DNA from: Polytrichum commune
Taxonomy: Eukaryota; Streptophyta; Polytrichopsida; Polytrichales; Polytrichaceae
NCBI GenBank assembly: GCA_950295325.1
Contig: OX485807.1
Coordinates: 21,299,666 to 21,363,665, forward strand
Direction of reading: 5' to 3'
DNA: 64,000 nucleotides
How positions within the stretch are numbered: the stretch's first letter is position 1; each line of letters starts with the position of its first letter. Below are positions 9,197 to 21,609 of this stretch, piece after piece. The position numbers and the translations under genes are program-made. A model generated the notes under the pieces. It worked only from the letters and a program-made list of their open reading frames with translations. It ran no database searches and was not told the origin of the DNA.

Positions 9197-11482
9197 GGGC
9201 ATGCCGGATCCCCTGACGGACATCCCTCCGCCCTCACGCTTCGACCCCGACGACCTCAACAACTTCGCTTCCAGCCCCGTCGACTTGTGCACAAAGCCGC
9301 TCGTGCTGGTAAGAACTCGTTTCCTACTTCCTGTTAAAACAATTAGAGTATAGGGTTTAGGGTTTCCATGAAAAGAAGAATGTCGCATCGTGTCTGGCCA
9401 CATCAGTATTTGCTTGCGAGGACAGAAGACAACTTTTTTTATGTTGTGCTTGTCTCATATCTGTTGCTGATTGGCAGTGGGCTCCTTGGGCCAGGAACCT
9501 GCTGCAATCTGGGGCGTTGGAGCCGCGGTTGCTGCTTCTGTCTCTGTCCAATGTCGGCAGCCACCTCTTGCACCATATCCCCAACAAGCGGATCCTTGGG
9601 TCCATTGTGCTTCCAGAAATTTCCATGGTGAGTGTCATCCATCTGTTGGACTCTTATTCGACTTATTGCATTCTTGTGTTGTTCGGAATTCAACATGGTG
9701 AATGGGAATCAGAGGTGTCATTGAAAGAAGCAGGATGGATGTGTTTCCATATGGCTGTAGATTGCAGAAGAAGGCTTTGACGTAAGGTGCAGCGGTCTGA
9801 TGGTGTGCATGATCCTCTAAACAATGCTTATGTTCTTAGTTTTTGATATTTTAGAATTTGATGTGCAGGTGAATAATCAAATAGAACCAAGTCCACATAA
9901 CAAAGAATGCTACCTGTTTACAGTCGATCCTGAAGCCTCAGTTGTTTTAGTGTCGGTTCAATACACAATTTCACCTGAACGCGCCTCTGTGTGGGCAAAG
10001 ACTCTGTTTGAAGTCATTCGCCCTGACAGGTATGTCTTAATTCATCCTTGCTTGCATTAGAATTCATCCCGTGGTTGTTTCTCTGGCACTGTTGATTTCT
10101 GTGATCAAATAGTAGAGGTCTTTATTAGGGACTTTCCCTCTTTTAGGGTTTATTGATTATCGCCAACAATTATGTGGGGCACAATAGAAGGGTGCGTTAT
10201 TTTAATTTGTACCAATTTAACTTCAAAGAGTTTCTGGTCTGGGCAGAAAGTTAGACATGTCAATGCTACAAGAGCAACCTTTGCTCTCTGCTAGAATTGA
10301 TCTCTCTCTTTGGCGAGGATTGCATTTGCATGCACATTTCAATGTGCTAACAGTCAGACTTCTATCCACAAGTTGAGACTGTAGGTGTCCAAAAGGAGTG
10401 ACACTACTTATTTTGTAAGTCATGTGATTGTGGAGTACTTGCTGACAGTAATAGTCATTTTTTTCCTGAGTGTCCGTGGCTTCCCTGGATTGGAAGTTGG
10501 AGATGAAATAAATATTGGTTGTGGTTTTGTGGTATAGGGTGTTGATGTTGGGGGCCATATCCAGCCATCATTTCAGGGGAAAAATATCTGCAGATGAACC
10601 TTTATTATTCCTGCTGGAAAGCAGTGAACAGAAGGTACTTACTGAATACGTTCCTATTGTTAAAGGTTTATAACCATAGTTGATGTTATACCTGTGGTTA
10701 ACATAATGTATAAGTGTTCCACAAAGGATGATAATTTAGGCACGAATGTTAACTTGCATTTTTTTTTCAAAATTTATCCATCACCTTGTAGAAACTACTA
10801 CGTTCTGGACAAGGTGGTCACCTTCTTAATAACTGGAATCAGGGTTATGTCTGGTCAATTTTTATCTTGAGTGCTTGATTTCCTGAGGTGAGATCACTTT
10901 GATGATACATAAACTTCACCCACCAATCATGGTTTGGATATGTGGGTAGTAAATACTGTTGCTCAAGTTCTGAAGAATTGTGCAACTTTATGTTTGCAGA
11001 AGGCAGACAAGGATCAATTAGCTGTGGCTCCATACTATCCATCTGGGAGCTTGGTGGATGGTGTTGCTGCAGCCCTCATTACCCATGTACGAGATTATTG
11101 CACATCCACCTTTGCAGTTCTTAGGTGCTGAAGAACAAATTTCTCTTAATTTTGCTAGACTCAGCTAGTGTGGACCTGACTGTTGTTAGGTTATGAATAA
11201 TAATTGCCTGAAGTAGATGATGCTTTCTTGATGTGTAGTTGCTGCTTTGTTTGTTGCATGACGAACCTATTTGTGGTGTTGCAGTGTCAAATACGGGGTT
11301 TGAAAGCGCGCTTGTTGATGTCGTGGCCAGATACAGACTTTAGTGTTGTCCGCCAGATGTCATCAGCTCTCAATGTTCTCTGTAAACAAGCCCTTCCCAA
11401 GCTCTTGGGCCTGGATTTCATCACTGCTGGAAAATCTACTGTTGGGAAAAAAATACAAGCAGATTCTGAGCTCTACATGTGA
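9192..11482 (+). CDS. Proteasome assembly chaperone 1 (PAC1/PSMG1)-like protein, six exons
   Basis: Exons are 9192-9308, 9478-9627, 9869-10029, 10577-10634, 11000-11086 and 11285-11482. All introns are GT-AG. Phases agree (0, 0, 2, 0, 0), giving 256 aa and a TGA stop at 11480. The N-terminus is Pro/Asp-rich (PDPLTDIPPPSRFDPDD). A buried strand segment (SVVLVSVQYTISPE) lies in the middle. The C-terminal part runs GSLVDGVAAALITHCQIRG, then ARLLMSWPD, then GLDFITAGK. This order and the ending resemble PAC1, which pairs with PAC2 to help build the 20S alpha ring in the cytosol. The family call rests on recalled resemblance, not a search. A further small exon between 10634 and 11000 is possible but did not keep phase. 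Starting inside the GA tract is unusual. The next ATG (codon 4) is an alternative. Confidence 0.7.
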
Positions 11483-14480
11483 GACCTGCCTTATCTTCTC
11501 AAGACAATCATTTACTTATACCCTACGGCAGTCAGGGCTTACTTGCTGTGTCTTGCAGAGTAAGAGAAATTTGGAGCTTCTGAACGGGTCTGAGGGACCA
11601 GATTTTAAAGCTTAACCTTCTTGATGCATGAGGCTTCTGTGCCCTTCATATTGACTCATTGCCACATCTAGCAATAAAAGAAAAAGCTGATGCAGGCGTA
11701 CAGACACTTGTAGAGACACATATAGTTGCAACTATAAATGATGAGGCATGCTGATACATTGATCCTGAGCCTTTCAGTTGCATTTATATGGGATATAATA
11801 TGCTTGCAACTGCAAGCCTTGAATTTTGAAATATACTCTTTTCCTCAAGTACCAGAAGAGATCCAGTCTGTCTGTTCAGTGTGGTATGGGGTTGGACAGG
11901 CCATATGTTATGTACATGCAAACGAGGGTATTAAGGAGGGTTTCAATACACACAAGTGACTAGGTAACCAAATCCAAGCATGTAACTCTCTAAATTTCAA
12001 AGATATCAACAATGTGAAGTTTGATGACTCACCAAAGCCATTTACCACTTCTTTACTCAAACTATTGTTTCAAATATGTAGTTGATTCTGGAACGTTGAC
12101 ACAGAAATCTTAAATCTGACCTCCATTGTGACCTGAGAGTTTGGGAGGGATGGATCTGAATCTTGCCAGCACCCTGCTGATGTTTGAAATAAACATGTGT
12201 CATATTATTCGCACATGAATTGAATAATTGTCAGTCACCTCTTTACAGTGTCTCAAAATATCTCTTCTACCTGAAGCTGGATTTAGACAATCGAACTACT
12301 CAATACTTCATGGCTTGTTTATAGGGCAAGTGACAGTGTCTGATTGTTGTGAACACTTGAAAATTTGGAAATTGACATTGCCTGCTGAAGAAGCAATCCT
12401 ACCTTATGCCTGCTAGTTTTTTGTCAGCAGCTGGAGACTCAGGTGATTCCGCCACATTTTGCAATTTTATAAGCATCCAATTCTGGTGAAGTCATCAAGA
12501 GCTATAGTGATCAATAGTAACTGCTAATGACCTCTGCTTCTGCTTAAATTGAAAGAAACGCCAATTTATTGGAAGCGACTGATCACAAACATATAAGACT
12601 CGCTGGAGGATAAGTGCTGTTCAATTAGGGTTTTAGGAATCCTCAATTCTTCACTGAAGAATGTCACCATTACACAATGTCCTTTCTGTAATGGTTCTCT
12701 AAAGTGTCATGATACGCAATCATTTTGAACTCAGGTTATCATTGGCCATGTGGATTACACCACAACTTGCAGGGCCCTGGACCAGTGTTCAAGATTGAAG
12801 TCTTCAATGCCTTCAAACGTGATTTGGCCCTTCAAAATATACTTGTCTCAAAACAACCCTTCATAATGCAACCCCAAATTGAAAATGAAGACGTCACTTG
12901 AAGTCCTCAATATAATTTGCCCGTCTCAAGAACCAACATGCGTAGGGCATTGTTACTACAAGAAGTGGAGTTAGATTTTTGATTCTTAATTCTTCACATT
13001 GTACTGGAAACATGTACCATATAATTCATAGTTTAATATGGGTTTTGTATATCATTTCTATATTCTTGGATTGAAGTCTTGGATTTGAACCAACGCTTCA
13101 GCTGAAGGGACCAACGAAGTATGTGAATGCAAGATGGATGTAAAGTCCACATGGATTCGTACGTGGCATCGAATGGATAGTGTTTCATGGTCACTTTGAT
13201 AATTTTGAAAAACCACCTCGTGGAGGTAGGCCTAACACAAATCCGAACTCACAACCATTATTTTATTTTATTTCAGCTTGCATGAATAGAAATTCATTGA
13301 AATAGCAGTTGATTGAGGGACCTGTCACATATGACTTCATACTACACTTGAGGGTCCGTGACCACCCTACATGATCTTGGAGGTGTGTTGGGACGGCCTT
13401 CGGACGCTTTCTTTTGGGCTCTCACAATTTCATAGTCATGGCTCTTGGCCCATGTGTGAAGTGGCCCTAAGGACGGGTGACCTTGTAGCACTTGAATTCC
13501 AATCCACCCTATCATTATGGCCCACCTAATCTTAGTGGGAGTATCCAAGTAAACCACTTTTTTTTCTTTTTTTTTAATTTTTTTTTTTAAAAATCAACCA
13601 TGTGGGTACCTAGCTAGAGGTTGATATTATCTACCCCTCCTCTTTAAGTGAATGAATGTAGGTTGGAGATGATAGAGATCGGAAGTTTTTGGTCTTGCTA
13701 ATGTAAGCGAGGATGTTTACCAAAAACTCTGACAAATTCCATACAATAATTATCACATTTGTGTGGGTGGACGACCTCAAGATACATCCGATGTTATAAG
13801 CGTTGCCACTTGGTCCATCTAATGTCAAAAACTTTAGATCTTATATCTAGAAATGAAAGTCAACCAATTCAAGGGTTTGATGGATGTCAATGATTGTCTT
13901 TCTAAGGCCACTCTTGGCAATGTTACTTTTTCTTTTCTTTTTCATTTGTGCGTTTATGCATATTGGAGTGCTAGTGCTCATGTTTTCAATGTTATGTTGC
14001 AATTAGACAGTAGGTGTTCATTGCACGAGTATCTCAATGCATGCTCAATTCTTATCCACAAAGATACACAAACATGCATTTACTTTAAAATATATTAGGC
14101 ACAAAGATTGTGGCTTTAAAGAGTTTAGAGTAGTGACAACAATTTAGGGTTTGCCACGTTAGGTAGGAACCTTATTCAACTTAGGAATACATGCTTAGGA
14201 CGTGAATCTTAGTGTTGCTTGACCTACATTTATTAAAAAAAAAATTAAAATCAAATAGCATGCAATAAGCAAGAATTCTTTTAATATTTTCTATATATGA
14301 AGCATCTTATGATTGAGAAATACATAACATTAGTTGATACGTGGTATGAAGAGTTCACCCCCACATAGCAACACTACTTACCTTCAAGTTACATATGCCA
14401 TAATTCAAATTATCACACATGATGTAAGAGCCTAACTTCGAAAGAAGAGGTTTATCATACAAGCAACCGCTAAGCAATGT
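11483..14480. other. Long gene-free stretch after the chaperone-like gene
   Basis: The first few hundred bases are probably 3' untranslated. No further gene is supported. A GC-richer patch at 13340-13560 stays open for 71 codons on the minus strand but has no recognisable product. T-rich and A-rich runs lie at 13558-13592. Confidence 0.45.
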
Positions 14481-14490
14481 GGGACATTAT

Positions 14491-14852
14491 AAGGTAGACA
14501 ACCCTTATTTGATTACTTTTCTTATTAGAACACCCTTATTTGAGTGGTATGTGGTTTGGTGTGGCTCCAATGATGGATACCAAGAAGGCTTGTGTTTAAA
14601 AGAGGTTAGGCTACATGCTCAAAATCTAATAACTATTCTAGGCTCAATAGTCAACATAATTGGCAGGTAAAAGGGGTCCTATATGACCATTTAATGAGCA
14701 CAAGGATGAATAAGACATGCATACGAGCACCAAAAGTGGATGAAAACTTGCATTTTTTTTCATCTTGCATACCTCTTGTACAATTTGCATTTTCATATTG
14801 TAGGAGAAGTGGGCTTGTTGGGAAAAGTAGTCATTTTCAACCCATCTACCTT
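14491..14852 (+). mobile_element. TTAAGGTAGA-ended MITE-like repeat (copy 3, complete)
   Basis: The left end is AAGGTAGACAACCC and the right end AACCCATCTACCTT. The body matches copy 2 and others (GGTATGTGGTTTGGTGTGGC, CTCAATAGTCAACATAATTGG, CATACGAGCACCAAAA). At 362 bp this is the best delimited member of the family. A tandem repeat block begins immediately to its right. Confidence 0.7.
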
Positions 14853-14854
14853 AA

Positions 14855-15860
14855 TTGACATTGTCTCTCTATCCTCAATAAGACATCTCAAGTTTTCGCG
14901 CAATCATCCTTAGATTGCTATTGTATGGATCCTCAAGAACACAACACACACACACACCAGTTACACCACATAATAATATTCCAATAGCTGATAAATCTTC
15001 AAAAATACAAACCTCGATGAAGTTGAGAACATGTTAGAAATCCTCCACTGAGCAATACTTTGATGGATTGACATTGTACATCAATGTGGGAAGGATTCAA
15101 GTTACAATCAACAGGATTCAAGCTACTAAACTGACTACCTAGAAAATAAGAGATTCCTCGTACAAACCACCACAAGTTGACAACTAGTCAATGTGGATTC
15201 CGGATTGACATTATCTCCATCCTTGATCAGAAGATATTTCAAGTTCTCGAGCAGTCTTCCCAAAATTGATATTGTACACAGCCTCACACACCAGTCTCAC
15301 CACAGATAGCATCCCAACACCCGATACATATTTGAAAATTCCAGCCTCCGCCAGGCTGAGAACACATTACAATTCTTCCGCCGTGCACTGATTTGGTGAA
15401 ATGGCATCGCACATCAATGTGGGAAGGATTCGCAAATTACATATGACAGAATTCAAGCTAATAAACATGTTGCAGGATTGGAATGGGTGACCAATCTGAA
15501 ATAAGAGATTCCTCATATGAACCACCACAATTAATCAATGTGTTCTTAAATTGCCATTGTCTCCGTCCTCAATCGAAAGACACTGCACATCAATGTGGGA
15601 AGTATTCACAAGTTACATACACCAGGATTCAAGCTAATATACTTGTTGCAAGATTGGCATGGGTGACATATCTGAAAATAAAAGGTTCCTCCTACGAACC
15701 ACCACAATAAATCAATGTGAATTCTGGAGTTGACATTGTCTCTGTCCTTGATCGGAAGACACCATCTCGAGTTTTCGAGCAATCTTCCTGAGATTAATCG
15801 ATTGATTGATATTGTACACCAACCTACACAAATACTACTACTGACTACCTTCATCATCAT
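14855..15860. repeat. Diverged tandem repeat, about 348-bp unit
   Basis: The phrase TTGACATTGTCTC with TCCTCAATAAGAC or close variants starts at about 14855, 15205, 15551 and 15730 (spacings 350, 346, 179). Each unit also carries ACATCAATGTGGGAAGGATTC and AGAGATTCCTCGTAC. The third unit is half length. The block ends just before the 3' end of the transporter gene and may reach into its untranslated region. Confidence 0.8.
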
Positions 15861-15939
15861 GTCATGTAATGTCAGACAAACATGTACAAAGAGTCCTATA
15901 AATTCGATTCTACTTGGTTGAGGAAGAAGGATGGGCGTT

Positions 15940-18900
15940 CTACCGCGATTTGCGCTGCGCCCGTCTCTTCTTCTCGATCGAGCCATTCGGCCCATATAGG
16001 TCTTGGTACAAGGGGCGGATCCGAAGAATGAGCACCACATTGAGGAGGATACCAATTGCACACATCCCTGCCATGACCAGGAAGACGGAACGGAAACAAT
16101 GAGACCCCATGCACCTCTGCTGGGGGTCACCTCCGAAGCTTGCAAAACTCTGCAAAACTGTGCTGAGGAGTGATGTGGTCGTTGTGAGGTGGGGTGCTTT
16201 AGCTGCCTCTCTGTCATACAGCCACCCGGCGAGCACGCCGGAGAACAGGAAGGAGCCCAAGGGTATGTTGAGAATGAGGAAGTTGTACAAGATGCCAAAA
16301 TGCTTCAATCCAAAGAGCTCGGAGGCGGTGGGCACGGTGATGGAGATGTGAACACCGTAGCAGACCCCGACCACAATGGAGCCGAGGTAGAGTGACCCTG
16401 GTGCCGCTGTCGCAAAAAGAATGTAGCCCATGACCAGGAATAATTGTGCGAGTGCCATCCACACTGGTCGCGGGATGGCTGCTTTCCTGCACATTTTCAT
16501 CAGCAAAAAAGAGTCAAACCTCCGTTCTTGTTCAACATATGTGTATAAATATCCTTGTAAGTATTGATGTGCAAATATCAACACTTACAGATAAACATAA
16601 ACCATAACAAAAGAATCAAGAGAGATAGGTAATCCAGCGCTTTTCGAGTTACATACTGCATACAGAGCAATCAGAAACTCGAATGGAAAAGAAAACAAAT
16701 CACACATGCACAATAGCCAAAGTGGAGGCAAGCCAATTGACCAGGGGCCATCCACAATGATCTATCTGCATGGACGAAGCCACCTTCAAAAACATCCCCA
16801 CTGACTTCATCATCAGTTCCCAAGAGTGGATGCTTGTTTTGATTTTCTCCTACTGATCTCTAGAGGCAACGAAAACACTCAAGGAAATTGTTTTACTAGT
16901 ATGTATAATAAGACCTCTAATTCGAGACATGGAAACCGGGAGGGATAAGACGAAAACCCTGAAGCAGGAAAAACAAAAGCTAAAAGTTTAGTTTGTTCAA
17001 CAGAGCCACCCTATTTTTTCTAAGCAGATTTTGACAAGCTCCCCTTTATGGTTCATCCAAACTCTTGAAAATTGTTTCTAACACTCCAAAATGTAGGGGC
17101 TCAACCCAAACTAAAAACAAAATGCACAACTTGCAATGAGAGCATGTCAGTCCAGGTCAAAGAATTGCGCAAGTATAGTATGAGAATGGATTTGGCAGAT
17201 ACTGCAATGTGACTTGAGGGATGGTAATTAAAAAGAGTAAGGTCTGGCAGATTCATACTTGACATAGTACTCGGAGATGGCGCCAGCGCCAATGCGACCG
17301 AAGAAGCCCCAGATGCTGACGAGGGAGATGAAGAGGGAGACGTCAGTAAACCCTTGCGCCTCACCAATTTGGCCCAAATTGTTGATGGCCGTAATCCCAG
17401 TGCCAATCCCGCACAAGAAAGTGAAAAACAGCAACCAGAAGTCGATTGTTACCAAGGCTTCGGAAAGGGTATGATCTTGCCCTAACACAGGCGCTCGGCT
17501 CACCTTCGAATCCTCACGTTCCTTCAAATCCTCACACTCATCAGCAGAATCAGCTTCCTTCTCAATTTCACCCTCACCACCATCCTCCACATACTCTGTA
17601 CCCATGTGCTCAGCATCCTCGTTGTTTTCTTCTTCCAAAAGTGGCTTCTTAATGCCATCTGCTGCCGGTGCTTCGGAGGAATTCGAAGACTGGGTTAACC
17701 TTCCCTCCGTGTAGGCTTTGATCATGAGCTTGAAGGGGACACCAAGAGGGGCAACGAGGAATATCAAGAGCACAACTGCGAAGAGCTTGAACTCGAGGGT
17801 GGTGAGAGGGAAGAAATTCTCAAGCAGGGTGAAAGTTAGAAGGTAAACTGCGAGAGAGAGTGAGATCCAGTTGAGGACGGTGAAGTTGGCCTGCTCTTCT
17901 ACGTCTTCTTCGTGACTGGACGATGGGGGAACCTCGCTCAAGAACAGCATGGCAACGAGGCAGACGAGGGCGGGGAGGAATGTGAGCAGAAGTAGGAAGG
18001 CGGAGGCTGAGCTGGTGAAGAGCGCTGCGCACAACTGTGTGAAGATGGCGGTGCTCAGACCAATGTAGCCCTTGAGTGTACCGGTGACAGTGCCTCGGCT
18101 CCGTGGGAAATTGCGCATGCATGTCACCAGCACCGCCGTGTTCATCCATGTGCTGCTGTTCCCGCCCATGCACAGGACCACGCACATCTGCAAACACACT
18201 CCCACCAAACTCTTTAAGGTTCAAGAATCTCTAACAGCAGTCCTACAGACATGGCAAATTCGAACCTCCCAGGTGTGAGAGGGGAGAGAGAATTGGAGAG
18301 TAATAATGAAGATGGAAGCAAGCGAAGGATCTGAAAGTGATGCATGTGGAAACTGTGAGGTGTTTTTTTCCTAAAAGCAATCAGACGACCAAGTGATGTC
18401 ACATTTGACCAGAAGTGGTTCTGTAGACTCCCCCTGTCTGTTGAGTGCAACCGCTGTGGGAGAGGTTGAGAAATGGAAAATTCGAAGCTCAAAGTTTAAG
18501 GAGGAGAGAGAGAATAGGAGAGTGGCCTTGATGGAACCGAGCGGGGTTCTGAAAAAGCGAGGTACATGGAAATTCTGAGGTGTTTTTTCTCTGGAAGCAA
18601 TCAGACGACCAGGTGTTGTCCACATTGACCAGAGTGGTTTTGGAAAATCCCCTGTCTGGTCAGGGCAACCTCCGTAAAAGAGAGTGTCTTTGAGAATGCA
18701 GTGACTACTCAAAGTACTCTGCCCTTTCACATCACACCTTATCCCTTCTTGACTTTCATGAAGCGGGGAACATCAAACACCGTCTTGGATAGGTAGTCCC
18801 TAGCCTCTCGACGATCCTCACCCGTTGAGAGACAAGACAGTAGGAACTGATGGGAGAGGCGGGGGAGGGCAGAGAACTGGAGGAGTAGAAATGCAGAGAA

Positions 18901-19412
18901 ACCACACATACTTCCACAACAGTACAAATTGCACAAGCCTATCATTCCTTCCAAACACTTTCACGGACTACGAAACCACCAACTCCGTCATGCATGTCAA
19001 CAATCCTCTTCCACTGAATGAAGAAAAAGTGAAGGAAGGAAGGAATGCAGAAACAGAGAGAGGGGTTGGGGGGGGGGTATCAGACCTGCCAGTACGAAGG
19101 GGGAGAGATTCTCTGCCCAATGACCAAGTATTGCACACCATAGCCCACCGCGCCTTCAAGGGCGCCGATCAAGAGGATAGCCCAGGTGGGCAAACTGTCC
19201 GCCAATAGGCCTGCCACCAAGCCAAACGATTTGCCTACATCCTTCGCCACACCCAAGTTGTTGAGCTGCAGCTGGTTGTATCCCATCACCGCCTTCAACT
19301 CCGACGAGTAGTTGGCGAATGTGTAATTGTTCCCCGCAATCGCTTGCACCCATATCGCGGTCACTAAACCCACCCATTTCTTGCTAATCTTCGAGTACCT
19401 CGAGTTCAACAT
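15940..19412 (-). CDS. Nodulin-like / NFD4-type major facilitator superfamily transporter, three exons
   Basis: Exons are 19412-19086, 18187-17259 and 16486-15940, joined in phase (0, then 2) to give 600 aa. The N-terminal half is the nodulin-like domain: KWVGLVTAIWVQAIAGNNYTF, GVAKDVGKSFGL, then MCVVLCMGGNSSTWMNTAVLV and RGTVTGTLKGYIGLS. A long acidic cytosolic loop lies at about residues 272-355, rich in Glu/Asp. The C-terminal half is a second six-helix bundle with FWLLFFTFLCGIGTGITAIN, KAAIPRPVWMALAQ and a basic tail ending RAQRKSR. About 12 membrane helices are expected, and length is normal for the family. Members are plant membrane transporters of mostly unknown substrate; some act in nuclear fusion or metal and organic acid movement. 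The start is the first Met before the domain, preceded by a possible splice acceptor, so a leader intron is likely. Confidence 0.93.
18240..18700. repeat. Tandem duplication inside transporter intron 1
   Basis: Two diverged copies about 220 bases apart share TGAGGTGTTTTTT, AAGCAATCAGACGACCA, CACATTGACCAGA-like and CCCCTGTCTG. They lie wholly within the 898-base intron 1. Both copies begin with a GGAGAGAGAGAAT-type purine stretch. Confidence 0.75.
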
Positions 19413-21240
19413 TGCACTAGAAAAGAAAACAGTTTTTAAATACAAATACTCCACCAAGAATCACAAGTCTTGCATGCGTGCGTCCCCTGAGGTTGCTTAC
19501 GCCCTTCGATCATGCCACCTTACTCGATACCTCCCTCAATAGCCCAATCTCTTCCTCGCTCTGTGTACACGCACACAAAAACGGTCCTGAAGAAATTTAT
19601 ATCCAACCCAAAGTTACTACGTTTCAGTCTCTCCAATTCCCACGTGCCGATCGCTTCTTCATCGCTGTTCTGTCATGCTTGTGAGAATGCGGTCAGTGTT
19701 CTTCCAGCAACACTTAATTGACTCTTGCGCTCTCACTTCATTCCACACTTTTTATCTTGCAGAGTGCAAGAACAACTATGATTCCTGCCTAAACAATTTT
19801 TCTGGCCTCGAAGTACTAATGCCTGCCCCAAGGAAGGCGAGTGTCTCTTCTGGAAACCGAACGATAAGTCGGTGCTATTGATGAAAGCCAGCAACAACGA
19901 TGTGCCAGGGTTTAAGAATTGATAGAGCGCAGGTGCTTGAGGCCTTTGTTTAAACACAAGACAAAGTTCAATTAATTCATCCACTCTCCTTACTTCCACA
20001 AACTATTTTGCGGCGTACAAGAACAACTACATAGCATTCCTGCCTAATTAAATAAGACGTTTGTTTTTGCCGCGGTAACTTAATGCGTGCCCCGAAGGAA
20101 GGAGTCTCTCTTCTGAAAAAACGAACGATCGATCGGTCCTGTTGATGAAAGCCAGCAACAAACATGCCAGCAATTTGAGATATGGACTCAGTGCAAGTGC
20201 TTGAGGCCAGCTTCTGTATTGTTCCCTTCTACCCACTGGGAAGTGCCACGCGCCCTGTTTCTCGTCACCTTCGCCCCTCCAACCGCTGCGAAACCCCAAC
20301 TAATTTTTTTACTAAGCCACGAACTCCCTCGCCTTCCAATTGCCCCGCAGTAAACAGACTCACCAAAACCAACTCTCCAATCAGCCTCTGCTTCTTCTAT
20401 ACTAATAACTCAACTTACTCCCCGGTCGCAATGACTTACTTAACCCTCAAACCCACTCACCCACTTGCTCGCTCGCTCACTCTCCACCGCTTACGTCGAG
20501 CCGGCTGATCTGACGGAAGAAGTTTCCAATACCAAGTGGCCACAAATTACTTATTACACCACATGACACTGGGTGCATGCACATATAATCGTCACCACCG
20601 CGACTTATTATAACGAACAACTGAGAAATCGGGAACCGAATATTCTCCATGCATTATCCATCGCCGCTATCCTCGGTTCCAATCTCTCCCTCTCTCCTAC
20701 TACTGCGGATGCATGGGAAACTCGAACTCTGATGAAAGCTCCGATGGTTCTCTCTATCTCTACATCTATCTATCTATTTCCTCGCAGGCTCTTTTCCTTC
20801 TGTGAGTCTTCGAATATTTTTGTATGTCTGCGTAGATATTTATTGATGCTTACTGAATATCCGGCTTATTACCGCTCGCGATACAGAGTAGGTATGTAGG
20901 ATTCAGAAATTGAGAATTCTTTCTGTCGATTTACGAGTTGCACGACGGCGACTCAAATGCTCCTGGACAGAAACTCTCGGCTGCGAAGAAAGATAGGCGA
21001 CACATGGACGGCGGTCATGGGGGATGGAAGATGGGTAGGTGGATGGATGAATGGATGGATGAATGAGGTTGGAATTGTTGGATCCGTTAGGCGTTCATTA
21101 TTATTATTAAGTCATCATCACTTTCGTCAAAGCCGGGTGGCAGCCAATAAGGGGAGGCGGTGGGATTTATGTGAGCACCCAATAGGTGCGTCTTGCATGA
21201 GTGAAACTTATAACGGAAAAGGAATAAATAAGTAGTAGTA
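19413..21240 (-). promoter_or_regulatory. Probable leader and promoter region of the transporter gene
   Basis: This stretch is GC-richer than the flanking intergenic DNA and changes abruptly near 21.25 kb. It lies upstream of the minus-strand transporter. No gene is supported. It contains a diverged tandem duplication (19745-19945 and 20005-20200) and a GGAT/GAATG microsatellite near 21040-21066. Specific promoter elements cannot be assigned. Confidence 0.4.
19745..20200. repeat. Diverged tandem duplication upstream of the transporter
   Basis: Copies about 260 bases apart share AAGAACAACTA, ATTCCTGCCTAA, TGCCCCAAGGAAGG (or TGCCCCGAAGGAAGG), ATGAAAGCCAGCAACAA and TGCTTGAGGCC. The copies retain similarity over about 200 bases each. 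Confidence 0.75.
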
Positions 21241-21452
21241 GTAGGCATCCGCTCTTCAAAAATGAATTTGTTGTCTATGCTAAAGTTAGGACTAGACTTC
21301 CTCCACTACTTATCTCATTCAAAGAGGGGGTGGGTTAATAGTGCGTGTGGGAAATCAGTGTAACCACAAGATCTAGGGTTTCAGAAGTCCAAAGTGTCAA
21401 AGTGCTAGAAACTTGTGATGCAAGCTCTCTTCAGTTTCTTAGTGTTATAAGT

Positions 21453-21609
21453 TAGCCCACCCACACTTACTGATGCCGCCCACCAGTGAACGATTCCTAC
21501 CAACATGAGTCGGTTTTAGAGTTAGTTTAGCCAATGAGAACCACTGGTTGCAACCAGTGTTGGTACTCACCGTTCATTGGTGGCCCGCACCGGTAATTGT
21601 GGGTGGGCT
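21453..21609. mobile_element. Foldback element with GTGAACG motif
   Basis: The ends are AGCCCACCCACACTTAC and, inverted, GTAATTGTGGGTGGGCT. Inside, CCGCCCACCAGTGAACG pairs with CGTTCATTGGTGGCCCGC. No clear target duplication is seen. It shares its motif and terminal words with the foldbacks that border the 72-bp satellite. Confidence 0.7.

Noticed and set aside
9357-9780. Several overlapping frames of 76-93 codons on both strands
   Set aside because: They overlap exon 2 of the PAC1-like gene, which is supported by splice sites and continuous phase.
13342-13557. 5S rRNA-like words (GGACGGGTGACC) in a GC-richer patch
   Set aside because: Only about a dozen bases resemble the 5S internal region. 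The rest of a 120-base 5S gene is absent.
18240-18260. tRNA T-arm-like AAATTCGAACCTCCC
   Set aside because: No acceptor stem, D-arm or anticodon arm can be built around it. It lies within a duplicated intron segment.
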